Of a stretch of DNA of 64,000 nt, positions 52,601 to 58,763 are shown piece after piece. The position numbers and the translations under genes were made by a program. Each line of letters opens with the position of its first letter. Positions within the stretch are counted from its first letter, which is position 1. This DNA is from Tretioscincus oriximinensis (taxonomy: Eukaryota > Chordata > Lepidosauria > Squamata > Gymnophthalmidae): assembly GCA_022410635.1 (NCBI GenBank), contig JAJVDF010000018.1, positions 2,712,932 through 2,776,931 on the forward strand. Direction: 5' to 3'. The notes under the pieces are model-generated. The model saw only the letters and a list, made by a program, of their open reading frames with translations. It made no database searches and had not been told where the DNA came from.

Positions 52601-55131
52601 TATTCAAATATTGATTATAATTTCTCTACCAACTACATTTTGTACTTAATCACACTTTTGAATTGTATTTCCATGTCCTTCTGATGATACTGAAATAAAA
52701 AAGAAGTTCAGGTAAATTATACTATTTATTGACAATATAGGTTGCATGCCAACTTCTTTAATAACAAATCTAAATGGATTAAGTATTGAATTAGGTAGTG
52801 TTACTGAAATATAAAGGAAGCCTTAAATGGCTTGGCCACCATATTGCTGAAAGAACTTATTTTTTACATAGGCCTGTCTGTACTTTAGATTACTAGGTGA
52901 GCAGCTATTTGTATTTCTTTTCCAAGATGCAAAAAAGTTGCAGATTGTGAAATCTTCACCATTAATCCTGGCTTTGACATAGTCTCCCAGTGAAGTTATG
53001 CTTGGTGCCAATTTTATATAATTTTTTACACAAATCCTTGATACTTAATTTTGTTTTATAAAATATTAGAAATAAATTCCTCTACAAATTTCCAAGTATA
53101 TGGAGAATAGTATTGCACAGCAATGCATTTATGAACGAATTTTAAGAACTACTTATTTCATTCCACTTTACTTATATTAATTTAGCATTCCTTACTTGTA
53201 AGTGGTATTTAAGAAACTCAAAAAGCAGCATAGTTACCTATACCTTCGGGTAGAGGCAGGGTATAAATATAAATAAATGAATACCAAGAAATCTTGAATT
53301 TCATGGTTTTTCTTCATTTTATAATAGGCTACAAAATATTCTGAGATTATAACTTCTGCTGACTTCAAATATGTGTTCATAGGAGTAATAATAAATGTAG
53401 TTTTTAATGCCTTGCAATCAGCACATTTTATTGAATGACCCACCCACTGAAAATGTATCTCTACAATTAAAAGCATACAGTAAAATAATTATACTACATC
53501 ACTGATTTTTTTTGTTTTACACTATGCATCTTAGAAATGTAGCCTTTCCTTAAAAGATCATAAGTGAAAACAAAACAGTAAGGTGCTAAAATATTTTTCA
53601 ATGCTGAAAAATTTTCCGAACATCTGATCAACAGTATTTTAGGACAGCAAATCAGTCATGTGCTTTACATAATGTATAATGAAAAATGCTAGGCTAACAC
53701 AGATTAATCATCACAAGGTGAAAAACACTTGCTCATTCACTTTTATTAGGGTTCTTAGTGGATCATTAGAGGTAAGTTGTAAAATAACTCCTCCTTAAGC
53801 AAAATTGAGTGAACTATTTTTTCTGTTCTCAAAAAAAAGTGTCTCATCTTAAGCTGTACCTTTCACACTTTGTCTAGCAAGGAGCCTTGCAATACATGGG
53901 AGACTCACAGGAGAAAGCAAGGTGGCTTGAGCTTTTGAAGACAGGTCTATTTTTCAGATACTTCTTTACATTTTGATTGGCCACAGCCTACCTTCATGTA
54001 CGTAAACATCTGCAGTCCGCTCAAGAACTAGCGAGCTTCCCCCCAAAACAAAACAGGGTCTTATATTAATTTTTTGCTCCAAATGATGTGCTGAGGCTTA
54101 TTTTCACGGGATGTCTTATTTTTCCATGATTAACAACATATGTTTATTCTTGAAGAAGAAGAAAAATCAATTGACTTTTTTATGAACTGTAACTAGAACT
54201 TTGGAATAGAGCTTATATTTTGAGCATCCTCAGAAATCCCAATAATGCTATATACCCCAATAAATAATGCTATACATTAACCAATACTTATTAATATGGT
54301 GGTTAGCGGGTGATTATTGCTTCAAAAACCATCACTCTTTTTGATCACCAGCACCAAAAGACAGATCCACGATGACCAAACGGCTTAGTGTTTTTTCAAA
54401 GGACCCCCGAACTGTCCAAGTACTGGGATCGCCCCTGGCCTTGGCGCTGGGATCCCTCTTCTCACTTTCACCATGAACTCGCTCACTCGCTCGCCCGGGC
54501 GGCCCTGGGGTGAGTAAGGGCGGGCGGGCGGCCGCATTCCGGCCCCGTTCTATGGCCCGGGGAGGGAACCGCCGTCAACTCCCCTCTGCTCCGTTGCCCA
54601 GAGTATGAAGACGGGGCCCGAGAACGGGGCCAAAGTCACGGGCGAACTTTTATCCCCCCGCCCCTGGAAAGGCAGGTTCCACCTCTAGGTCAGAGCACGG
54701 CGAGCAGAGGGGCGGAGAAGCCAGGGCGGAGNACGGGGCGGCCGTCCAGAGTAAAGCTGAGGAGGGCAGAGGGCCCCGATCCTCTCCGCCATTCCACCCA
54801 GGCCCGCCGGCAAGCCCTCCCGCGGACCCTACGCTGATGGGGGCCCGAGGACCAGCCCCCGTGGGCCTCACTCACCGATGAGGCGCCGCACCTCCTCCTG
54901 GCTCATATAGACGCTCAGGCCGGGCCCGGGCAGGGCTGCTTCCAGCGAGGCCCTCAGATTCTGGGCATCCGCAGGCCGCGGCGGCGCCAACAGTGAGAAA
55001 GCGAGGAGGAAAAGGAAGGGAAGATGGTGGCGGCAGCAGCAGCAGCAGCAGCGATGGCGGCAACAGCAGGGCAGGCGCCGCGCCTCAGCGGTCTTGGCGT
55101 CGCGTCCATCCCGCCGACCACCCCGCACCAT
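22550..55131 (-). CDS. RYK: RYK receptor-like tyrosine kinase, complete gene (15 coding exons)
   Basis: RYK is a single-pass membrane receptor that binds Wnt through an extracellular WIF domain and acts in canonical and planar-polarity Wnt signalling (family knowledge). The sequence gives 15 exons with GT-AG junctions and unbroken phase, totalling 616 residues, close to the roughly 610 of the mammalian protein. In order: signal peptide (hydrophobic about 37-49), WIF domain (about 73-200), basic KRRK (197-200), membrane span (about 237-259), Ser/Thr-rich juxtamembrane segment, kinase-like domain (about 335-605), C-terminal GAYV (613-616), a possible PDZ ligand. The kinase shows the family's departures: QEGTFG loop (346-351), K373, E381, HKD instead of HRD (472-474), DNA instead of DFG (492-494). 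These make it a probable pseudokinase. Exon coordinates are given in separate entries. No exon carries a stop, frameshift or N, so the gene looks intact. Confidence 0.97.
23765..24080 (-). repeat. CR1/L3-like LINE 3' end, diverged (RYK intron 14)
   Basis: ACATAAGAAATGTCTTATTG, ATCTATCTAGTGCTGCC and the GGCATTTAGAGGCCCTCCTG block align in order with the 19980 copy. Confidence 0.6.
24580..24716 (-). CDS. RYK: RYK exon 14 (kinase C-lobe)
   Basis: Encodes residues 535-579 plus two bases: WSFGVTLWELMTLGQTPY and EMAAYLKDGFRIAQP. This is the helix F/G region of tyrosine kinases. The donor is gtaagt. Confidence 0.97.
25010..25169 (-). CDS. RYK: RYK exon 13 (activation segment)
   Basis: Encodes residues 481-534: VKITDNALSRDLFPMDYHCL and RPVRWMALESL. 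D492-N493-A494 stands where active kinases have DFG, the hallmark RYK substitution. The donor is gtaagt. Confidence 0.97.
25436..25680 (+). repeat. Sauria-type SINE (RYK intron 12)
   Basis: The tRNA-like head has an A-box region ATTGGCGCAGTTGCTAAG and a B-box-like AGGTTTCGAGGCCCTG. The body has GATGAGCACCTTCTACTAGC and CAACCCAGCAATTCGAAA, the conserved core of the lizard/snake SINE mobilised by Bov-B. The 3' end is lost. It supports a squamate host. Confidence 0.75.
26759..27035. repeat. Long hairpin element, family H, copy 1 (RYK intron 12)
   Basis: The left arm (26759-26850) with GGGTGGCATAAGCTTTCGTA is answered in inverse by the right arm (about 26945-27035) with AAAGCTTATGCCACCC. A spacer of about 95 bp separates them. 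Family not named. Confidence 0.8.
27248..27502 (-). repeat. tRNA-derived SINE with L2-like tail (RYK intron 12)
   Basis: A full-length copy on the minus strand: GAGCCAGTTTGGTGTAGCGA (A box), CCCGGTTCGATTCCCC (B box), the CAGCCCCACC body, then ACCTTTGGGTATAGGGTGGG and an (AAAT)n tail. The tail is shared with L2-type LINE ends in this window. Confidence 0.88.
28205..28490 (+). repeat. L2-type LINE 3' end (RYK intron 12)
   Basis: GGTAGAGCCTTTTCAGTAGT and TTTTAGAAGATTTTTGAAGA match the ORF2 end. The tail is CTGCCCTGAGAGTTTTGGGT with AAATAAAT. Confidence 0.72.
29039..29148 (-). CDS. RYK: RYK exon 12 (kinase catalytic loop)
   Basis: Encodes residues 445-480 plus two bases: ISQQDLVHMAIQIACGMSYL and VIHKDLAARNC. 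HKD (472-474) replaces the usual HRD, as in other RYK proteins. The donor gtaagt leaves GT of the next valine codon in the exon. Confidence 0.97.
29615..29747 (-). CDS. RYK: RYK exon 11 (kinase hinge)
   Basis: Encodes residues 400-444: NLLPITHVCIEEGEKPMV and LPYMNWGNLKLFLRQCKL, the hinge and helix D region. The donor is gtaaga and the exon ends in phase 0. Confidence 0.97.
30612..30851 (-). repeat. tRNA-derived SINE with L2-like tail (RYK intron 10)
   Basis: Same family and orientation as the 27248 copy. B-box region GAACCGGGAGACTACCAGG (plus strand); the tail is seen as CTATACCTGAAGGTCTCAG. Confidence 0.87.
30852..30977 (+). repeat. CR1/L3-like LINE 3' end (RYK intron 10)
   Basis: Begins TTTTGCTTTCCTCTGTTTGG and ends with TTCTTATGTTCTTATGTTC, three units of the octamer end. 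It stops about 12 bp before exon 10. Confidence 0.85.
30988..31057 (-). CDS. RYK: RYK exon 10 (kinase alpha-C helix)
   Basis: A 70-nt exon encoding residues 377-399 plus two bases: QASEVQVIMMLTESCKLRG. E381 aligns with the alpha-C glutamate. The donor is gttagt, weaker than the others. Confidence 0.96.
33149..33235 (-). CDS. RYK: RYK exon 9 (kinase N-lobe, glycine loop, Lys)
   Basis: Encodes residues 348-376 plus one base: GTFGRIFHGTL and VFIKTVK. K373 corresponds to the ATP-contacting lysine of kinases. The donor is gtatgt. Confidence 0.97.
33477..33946. mobile_element. GC-rich hAT-like non-autonomous element (RYK intron 8)
   Basis: 470 bp flanked by an exact 8-bp duplication CTCCCAGC (33469-33476 and 33947-33954). 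Ends are CAGTGCTTTTTTT and, inverted, CAGGGCTTTTTTT. The interior is extremely G+C-rich and built of inverted copies of a block that includes CACCTTTTATTTAGGCGGGG. It stands out sharply from the AT-rich intron. No coding frame. An hAT origin is inferred from the termini and duplication length. Confidence 0.85.
34878..35028. mobile_element. hAT-like palindromic MITE (RYK intron 8)
   Basis: The arms (TCAAACTGGTGGCCCTCCAG and the inverse CTGGAGGGCCACCAGTTT) form a near-perfect hairpin of 151 bp. Ends are CAGATATGTC and, inverted, CAGAGATGTT. The flanks GACTAATG and CTCTAATG match at 6 of 8 positions, a worn 8-bp duplication. Confidence 0.78.
35255..35380 (-). CDS. RYK: RYK exon 8 (juxtamembrane to kinase start)
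   Basis: Encodes residues 306-347 plus one base: YPTLRIEKNDL, then AISRERITLKDVLQE. It leads into the nucleotide-loop region, with Q346 where kinases usually have the first glycine. The donor is gtatta. Confidence 0.97.
36068..36168 (-). CDS. RYK: RYK exon 7 (juxtamembrane Ser/Thr-rich region)
   Basis: Encodes residues 272-305 plus one base: ISDSSSSQGLSQPSTQTTQ followed by RADTPNNATPIT. This Ser/Thr/Gln-rich cytoplasmic linker is characteristic of RYK. The donor is gtaagt. Confidence 0.96.
37711..37786. repeat. Short palindromic MITE, family P, copy 2 (RYK intron 6)
   Basis: The left arm TACTGCTCAAAACAATTAAG is inverted in the right arm TTAATTGTTTTGAGCAATA. Confidence 0.85.
37870..38645 (+). 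repeat. L2-type LINE 3' end, interrupted by CR1 (RYK intron 6)
   Basis: GGTGTTGTCCTTGAAAACAA and CTGCAGAATGCTACATCAAT precede, and CTAAACCACGTGGCCCAAAT follows, an inserted CR1 tail. The end is ATTCAGGTATAGGGCAGAAT with (AAAT)n at 38640. Confidence 0.75.
37998..38244 (-). repeat. CR1/L3-like LINE 3' end nested in L2
   Basis: ATAAGAACATAAGAAGAGCC through CCTAGTACCCATTTATATCC; nearly identical in order and sequence to the 19978 copy, so a relatively recent insertion. Confidence 0.85.
39105..39249 (-). CDS. RYK: RYK exon 6 (transmembrane segment)
   Basis: Encodes residues 224-271 plus two bases. AAPTTSTRVFYISVG leads into a hydrophobic run of about 23 residues (237-259), then basic HSMKRI, giving an extracellular N-terminus and a cytoplasmic C-terminus. 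The donor is gtaaag. Confidence 0.97.
40200..40282 (+). repeat. L2-type LINE/SINE tail (RYK intron 5)
   Basis: TGTTAACCGCTCTGAGATCT, then GGGAATAGGGTAGTATC and an AATAAATAAATAA tail. Confidence 0.65.
40980..41036 (-). CDS. RYK: RYK exon 5 (extracellular stalk)
   Basis: A 57-nt exon encoding residues 205-223 plus one base (KLELEVKPPILDRNSSKAF). Phase and splice sites fit both neighbours. The stalk is the least conserved part when compared with remembered mammalian RYK. NSS at 219 is a possible glycosylation site. Confidence 0.92.
41960..42094 (-). CDS. RYK: RYK exon 4 (end of WIF domain, tetrabasic site)
   Basis: Encodes residues 160-204 plus one base. It contains VFRVEL, potential N-glycosylation sites NVT (182) and NIT (190), and NFKRRKMCYK. 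KRRK (197-200) is the tetrabasic processing motif known in RYK. The donor is gtaaga. Confidence 0.96.
42320..42419 (-). CDS. RYK: RYK exon 3 (WIF domain)
   Basis: Encodes residues 127-159 plus one base, including YKLGFQVDN and MDMPQANIS, with a potential N-glycosylation site at N147. The donor is gtaagt. The exon joins exon 2 in frame. Confidence 0.96.
42755..43000 (+). repeat. CR1/L3-like LINE 3' end (RYK intron 2)
   Basis: GTAGCTAGCAGCCTGGATAG, ATTCATGGACACCAAGGGTA, and AGACAGAATGCTGGACTAGA, ending near CCTTAAGTTCTTA. Confidence 0.72.
43470..43591 (-). CDS. RYK: RYK exon 2 (WIF domain)
   Basis: Acceptor ag and donor gtaagt; encodes residues 86-126 including DAELYYVRNDL and a WHAKAK end, which is a WIF-domain core. 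Phase 1 in, phase 0 out. Confidence 0.96.
47656..47733. repeat. Short palindromic MITE, family P, copy 3 (RYK intron 1)
   Basis: TACTGCTCAAAACAATTAAA to the inverse ending TTTTGAGCAGTA, with a central TAACATAACATGTTATGTTA palindrome. Confidence 0.85.
48226..48290. repeat. Short palindromic MITE, family P, copy 4, left arm shortened
   Basis: The right arm GTTCCCTTAATTGTTTTGAG with CAGTGTA is intact; the left arm is only AGGGAACACTTAGTGTTA. It lies about 500 bp from copy 3. Confidence 0.72.
48605..48810 (-). repeat. CR1/L3-like LINE 3' end, diverged (RYK intron 1)
   Basis: GGAGCTCTACTGGATCAGGT and CATGTAGCCCATTATTGTGT align with the common reversed tail. Confidence 0.55.
50305..50495 (+). repeat. 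CR1/L3-like LINE 3' end (RYK intron 1)
   Basis: TTTAAGATAGGATTAGACAA, TTCATGGAAGC, and GAGACAGAGTGCTGGCCTGA, ending CTCTTATGTCCTTTTA. Confidence 0.68.
51525..51835 (+). pseudogene. L2-type LINE reverse transcriptase fragment (RYK intron 1)
   Basis: The plus frame reads LLVLLSLLAAFDRIDNIILL and DQLWSLGVW, which matches the RT palm block of L2 (LDLSAAFDTVDH-ILL). The first catalytic aspartate block has drifted (L for D in LDLS), while AAFD is kept. It is a broken remnant. Confidence 0.7.
52111..52290 (+). repeat. tRNA-derived SINE, worn (RYK intron 1)
   Basis: ATAGTATAATGATTAGAATA (A-box region) and CTGGGTTCAAATCCCCACTC (B box) followed by CAGCCAAGGATATC and GTGACCTTTAACCAGTAAC. Confidence 0.6.
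54876..55131 (-). CDS. RYK: RYK exon 1 (signal peptide, start of WIF domain)
   Basis: Encodes residues 1-85 plus one base of codon 86, and ends at a gtgagt donor. The ATG at 55129-55131 is the first in this frame and has G at -3 and G at +4, a strong initiation context. The N-terminus is basic, then has a polycysteine stretch (C22-24, C28-33), a hydrophobic core LPFLFLLAFSLL (37-48) and a plausible cleavage after ADA (54-56). The segment SVYMSQEEVRRLI at the end matches the start of the RYK WIF domain. A signal core this far in (residue 37) is longer than usual; no closer in-frame ATG exists. Confidence 0.93.
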
Positions 55132-55479
55132 CGCTCGCTGCCGTATCGCAGGGAGGGGAAAGGAGGGACCCGCGTCCCGGCCCTCCCGAGTCCTCAAGCT
55201 CGGTAGCCGCTCATACTCTAGCCGCGCGCGCCTCCGGCCTCACAGGGCCGCCGACGCCGCGGCCCATAGAAGTGCCCCCTCCCGCTCCCCTCCTCTTCTC
55301 TCACACACAACTGCGCCGGCGCCACCCCTTTTCCGTCGCTAGCTGGCCGGGCGCGCGGGCGCTCTGAGTGTATATGGCCCGCCCCTTCGAGCCGCCGCGC
55401 GCTCGCGCTTTTCACTCACGTCGGCCAATTGTTAAAGCCAGGCCGCTGCGCTGCAGGCAGCATTAGCAACGCTGCTGGG

Positions 55480-55506
55480 GCGAGCGCGNGCGCGCGCGCG
55501 CGCGCC
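55480..55506. repeat. (CG)n simple repeat in the promoter region
   Basis: An uninterrupted alternating CG run, broken by one N at 55489. It lies about 350 bp upstream of the RYK ATG and could adopt Z-DNA. Confidence 0.85.
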
Positions 55507-56069
55507 TGTGCCCGGGCCCCGCCTCCGTGTGCGCTTGCGCGATCTCCTTTCCTGGGCCACGAACGAACCTGCTTTCCTTCCCTCCGCCTTCCCGCGCATG
55601 CGTCTAAGCAAAACGCTCTTGTTGCTCTNGGAAACCAAATTTACGTGTTTCAGTAATTAGTTCAGCGGAGAAACAGCAGGCGGCATGCTGGGCTACGTTC
55701 AAAAACTATTTAAAAATGACAGCAAGTGATACTCAGATATCCAGCACTTTGGAGACTAAAAAGAGGGGGAGGGGGGGTTCCGTAGAGAAGTCAACTTTGA
55801 AGACGACACTGAAGGGAACGTGAAGAGGTCTATGGAAGCTCCTGCCGCCTGCCCTCCTCTTGCTGCTCTCCAAAGAGCTAACAGCCCCCCTCGGGCTGGC
55901 CTGGGAGCTTTCTGAAGAAAGGCTAACACGGCTCTTTCTTTGAAACCTATTTAAAGTCAATCCTAGCATAAAGACCGGAAACTGCTGTTGGCGCGTGGCG
56001 GACAGGCAGGCTGCCCAGGCAGGCAGGCAGCACTTGCTCGCAGGCGATGTCCAGACGAGGTGCACTCTG

Positions 56070-56185
56070 TCAGGGGAAGGGGTGGGGCCTCGGAAGGGGC
56101 GGGGCTTGGGAAGGGGGTGTGGCTTGGGAAGGGGACATGGCCATGCGGNCCCCGGGTCACCCTGGGAAAGGGGCGTGGCCATAGC
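56070..56185. repeat. G-rich minisatellite-like stretch
   Basis: Repeats of a GGGAAGGGG-(C/T)GTGGC type unit, four or five times, with one N. It lies about 1 kb upstream of the RYK ATG. Confidence 0.65.
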
Positions 56186-56302
56186 ATGGCTCTCTACTCC
56201 AAAAGGTTTGCCCACCCCTGCTGTAGGCCCTTTCCACACAGAGACTTAGGCTGTGTGCACACGACGACTTAAAAAACCACTACAAAGCTATAATCCAGAA
56301 TA

Positions 56303-56606
56303 CAGTGGTTCCTCGGTTCTCGAACGCCTTGAGTTCCGACCAAATCGGTATTCGACCAGGAGATCCGAGAAAATTTTGTCTTGGACTCCGACCGAATACT
56401 TGGAACTCGAACTTCCGAGACGAGCCGAATGGCGTTCATTCGGCCCAGCGCGCCTTTTTTGCGTCATCAGTGTGAGTCGCGCGCCTTGCTTGCGTCATCA
56501 GTGTGAATCACGCTTTGTGGAGAGAGTCATTGCTTCGGTTCTCGAACAATTTGGTTCTCGACCGTCCTCCCGGAACGGATTATGTTCGAGAACCGAGGTA
56601 CCACTG
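56303..56606. mobile_element. Mariner-type MITE
   Basis: 304 bp between TA dinucleotides (56301-56302 and 56607-56608). Termini CAGTGGTTCCTCGGTTCTCG and, inverted, CAGTGGTACCTCGGTTCTCG. Inner sections are also inverted (CGAACGCCTTGAGTTCCG and so on). CpG-rich interior, no transposase. Confidence 0.85.
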
Positions 56607-56934
56607 TATAGNAATTGCNTGCCCGTGCACACCAAANGTGTATATTCCACGATCAGTGCCCCAGCTCCGTAACATCGCTCGTTGGTCTCGTGGCAGAGCA
56701 GTCNGAGAATTTTTTTTTTACTTGCAACCACCAATAGAAACAACTACTGCNTTCTCGCTTGTTTTAACATCTTTCCTCTGATTTGTGCGCATGCNTACAC
56801 TCGCAAGAGTACGGGAGCTCTCCAGAACAATGAATAACTGAGCAATAGTTTCTTCTGCAATAGATGGCCTTTAGCATGTGTGCCTTCCTGATTGCGCTCC
56901 GAATGAGGTAGAAAATAGCTGTGCGCACGCAGCT

Positions 56935-57265
56935 TTATCCTGGGCTATACCTCGTAATAGGAGCTTGCCACCCACATTGCTAGTGTAGACTATAATCTAA
57001 ACCAGACCTGGGCAAGGGGCGGCCCGTGGGCCACATGCGGCCCTCCTACTGTCTCTGACCGGCCGGCCCCTCTTAGCTCAGAGTTATATACAGTATTGGG
57101 TAGAACTGAGTTAACTATATTAATCTGGCCCTCTAAAACCACCCCAGTTTCTCATGCGGCCCCTTGGGAAAAATTAATTGCCCACCCCTGATCTAAACTG
57201 TGATGTGGATGGCCAAGCTCTGTCCTGAGATGTGACCCAGAATAAGGTTCTGTGTGGGCAGGACC
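56935..57265. repeat. Foldback MITE, family F, split by an hAT-like element
   Basis: The left half reads CAGCTTTATCCTGGGCTATA, the right half GACCCAGAATAAGGTTCTGT, inverse of each other and matching the other family F copies. The 188-bp stretch in the middle is an insertion. Confidence 0.78.
57003..57190. mobile_element. hAT-like MITE nested in family F element
   Basis: Exact 8-bp duplication ATCTAAAC (56995-57002 and 57191-57198). Ends CAGACCTGGGCAA and, inverted, CAGGGGTGGGCAA. The interior includes GGCCCGTGGGCCACATGCGG. No coding frame. Confidence 0.88.
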
Positions 57266-57678
57266 ATCGTTTTGAAATGGTAACAAGAGAGAGCGCATAT
57301 GCATTTAATAGCTTGTTAATTAGAATGAGAAAAGTCATTTGTTGATATGCTANCTAACCTGCCACTCGTTCATCTGTTGCTCCTTTGTTTCTTGGCTGCT
57401 CACATAGGTACTCACCACCACCAAGGATATAGATTTGTATATATATGATACAAAACCAATGAATTATTGGGTGTGTATTTGATGTGATACTGTGGAACAT
57501 TACAACCGTTATTTTTTTTTAATAATTTTTATTGGATTTTACAAATATATTGCAATTATAACAAAAGTAGTGGCACAGTTACTTCACTGGATAGTAAAAA
57601 AAAAATAATATAAAATTTTACATATATATCTAGTACCATACATTGTTTCATACAAATATTTGGTGTATACATATATCA

Positions 57679-57720
57679 TAAAAGAAAAGAAAAGAAAAGA
57701 AAAAAAAAGAAAAGAAAAGA
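57679..57720. repeat. (AAAAG)n microsatellite
   Basis: About eight AAAAG units with one expanded A-run; it is inside the L1 3' UTR. Confidence 0.9.
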
Positions 57721-57922
57721 ACAAACCCTCCCCCCTTGAGGAATAACATCCACATTCCTTAATTATATTACTGTTGTTAGGTCCTGAGGGTCAATTTGAT
57801 CATCGCTAAGAGTTCAGGTCCTCCCCATCGATTAGACTGTATATATAAAATTAGTTTGGCCCAGTTCTTCATCCATATCTTTTTTATCCTCATGTCGATG
57901 TCCATTTTTTGAATTACATCAA

Positions 57923-58741
57923 TTACACCATCATTTGTTCAGATAGGTAGTGGCACCAATTACGGATTGACAATTTGGTCGCATCTTTCCATCCGAGGGT
58001 TATGACTGCCTGGGCAGCCATAACNATTTGGTCCACCAAATACTTATCCTCCTGCACAATACCATTATATATTTGGAACAGGACGAATTCTTTTGACATT
58101 CTAATGGGATATCCCGTGATATAATTCATATGGCTCCTAATTGTATTCCAAAATTCCAAAATCACGGGGCAGTCACAAAGTTGATGAATATAATTAACTC
58201 TGACGCTGCAGCCGTGCCAACATAACGGGCTCATATTGGGGTTCATATGAGCCATTATACTTGGTGTCCTGTACCATCTGCTGATGATTTTTAATTGGAA
58301 TTCCTTGAGTCTAGTATTCTTTATAGTGTCTATTTTTCCCCATTTTATCTTCATCTCTGTCTCAGTAATAGCAAGATCTGAGGACCATGTCTNGGTCCAG
58401 GTTGTTATATTGTCGTAAAGATAGTCATTAATAATCTTATAAATTGACCCACCCATTCCCTTAGTATCCCTTAATCGTTTAATAAAGGTATCTTCCAACT
58501 TGGTATTAGTAGATGACAATTCTTGGTTGGTAATAATTCTTGTGATTTTGTTTATTATACATTGGGCTTGGAGCCATCTGTGGTCCCCCAATATCAAAAT
58601 CAAATCCTCATACGTTATTAGGCTCAAGTCTGGTCGATAAACGTCCCTGATCATGATTCTATTTTGATCTCTTAATTTTTTAATATCGCCTATTGATAGC
58701 ATTTTTTGTCGATCATTTAATTGTCTTATATGGCTTATCAT
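57923..58741 (-). pseudogene. LINE-1 ORF2 C-terminal part (5'-truncated)
   Basis: An open 272-codon frame with no stop. It ends like L1 ORF2: LKEFQLKIISRWYRTP, MSPLCWHGCSVRVNYIHQLC and CPVILEFWNTIRSHMN, the cysteine-rich region with two C and an H/C pattern. EN and RT domains are absent because of truncation. The ATG at its start is just the first in frame. The lack of stops suggests a recent insertion. Confidence 0.88.
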
Positions 58742-58763
58742 TTTAATTATTACAACTGTTATT

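Larger units (their letters stand above)
43592..54875 (-). other. RYK intron 1 (11.3 kb)
   Basis: Donor gtgagt at 54875, acceptor ag at 43592-43593. It is AT-rich and holds two family P MITEs, an L2 RT fragment, two CR1 tails and a worn SINE. No exon-like reading frame with flanking splice sites is seen. Nearly all of 43600-47600 is unique-looking apart from a repeat-like piece at 46010-46090. Confidence 0.8.
54480..55620 (-). promoter_or_regulatory. CpG island and probable RYK promoter
   Basis: A sharp rise in G+C and CpG density starts near 54480 and ends near 55620, with AT-rich DNA on both sides. It covers RYK exon 1 and about 500 bp upstream of the ATG. Visible elements are a GC box (55377-55387), a CCAAT motif on the plus strand near 55425, and an NRF-1-like GCGCATGCG (55594-55602). 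No clear TATA box is placed to decide a start site. A CpG-island promoter is typical for a broadly expressed receptor gene; the exact start is unknown. Confidence 0.8.
57514..58748 (-). mobile_element. LINE-1, 5'-truncated, with target duplication
   Basis: On the minus strand: an ORF2 end, a 3' UTR of about 400 nt and a terminal A-run (plus-strand T-run from 57513). Flanks ATTACAACCGTTATT (57499-57513) and ATTACAACTGTTATT (58749-58763) differ at one base, a 15-bp target duplication. The 5' cut is near 58748. Confidence 0.9.

Noticed and set aside
55129..55197. Upstream extension of RYK exon 1 by 22 codons
   Set aside because: The extended frame begins at TTG, not ATG; the first ATG in frame is at 55131.
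54993..55367. 124-codon plus-strand frame across the CpG island, and similar GC-rich frames to 55656
   Set aside because: GC-rich DNA rarely has stops; the residues are low-complexity A, R, S, P, G and it is antisense to RYK exon 1.
55980..56215. Possible further hAT-like element ending in TTGCCCACCCCTG
   Set aside because: The right terminus fits, but no matching left end or convincing 8-bp duplication was found.
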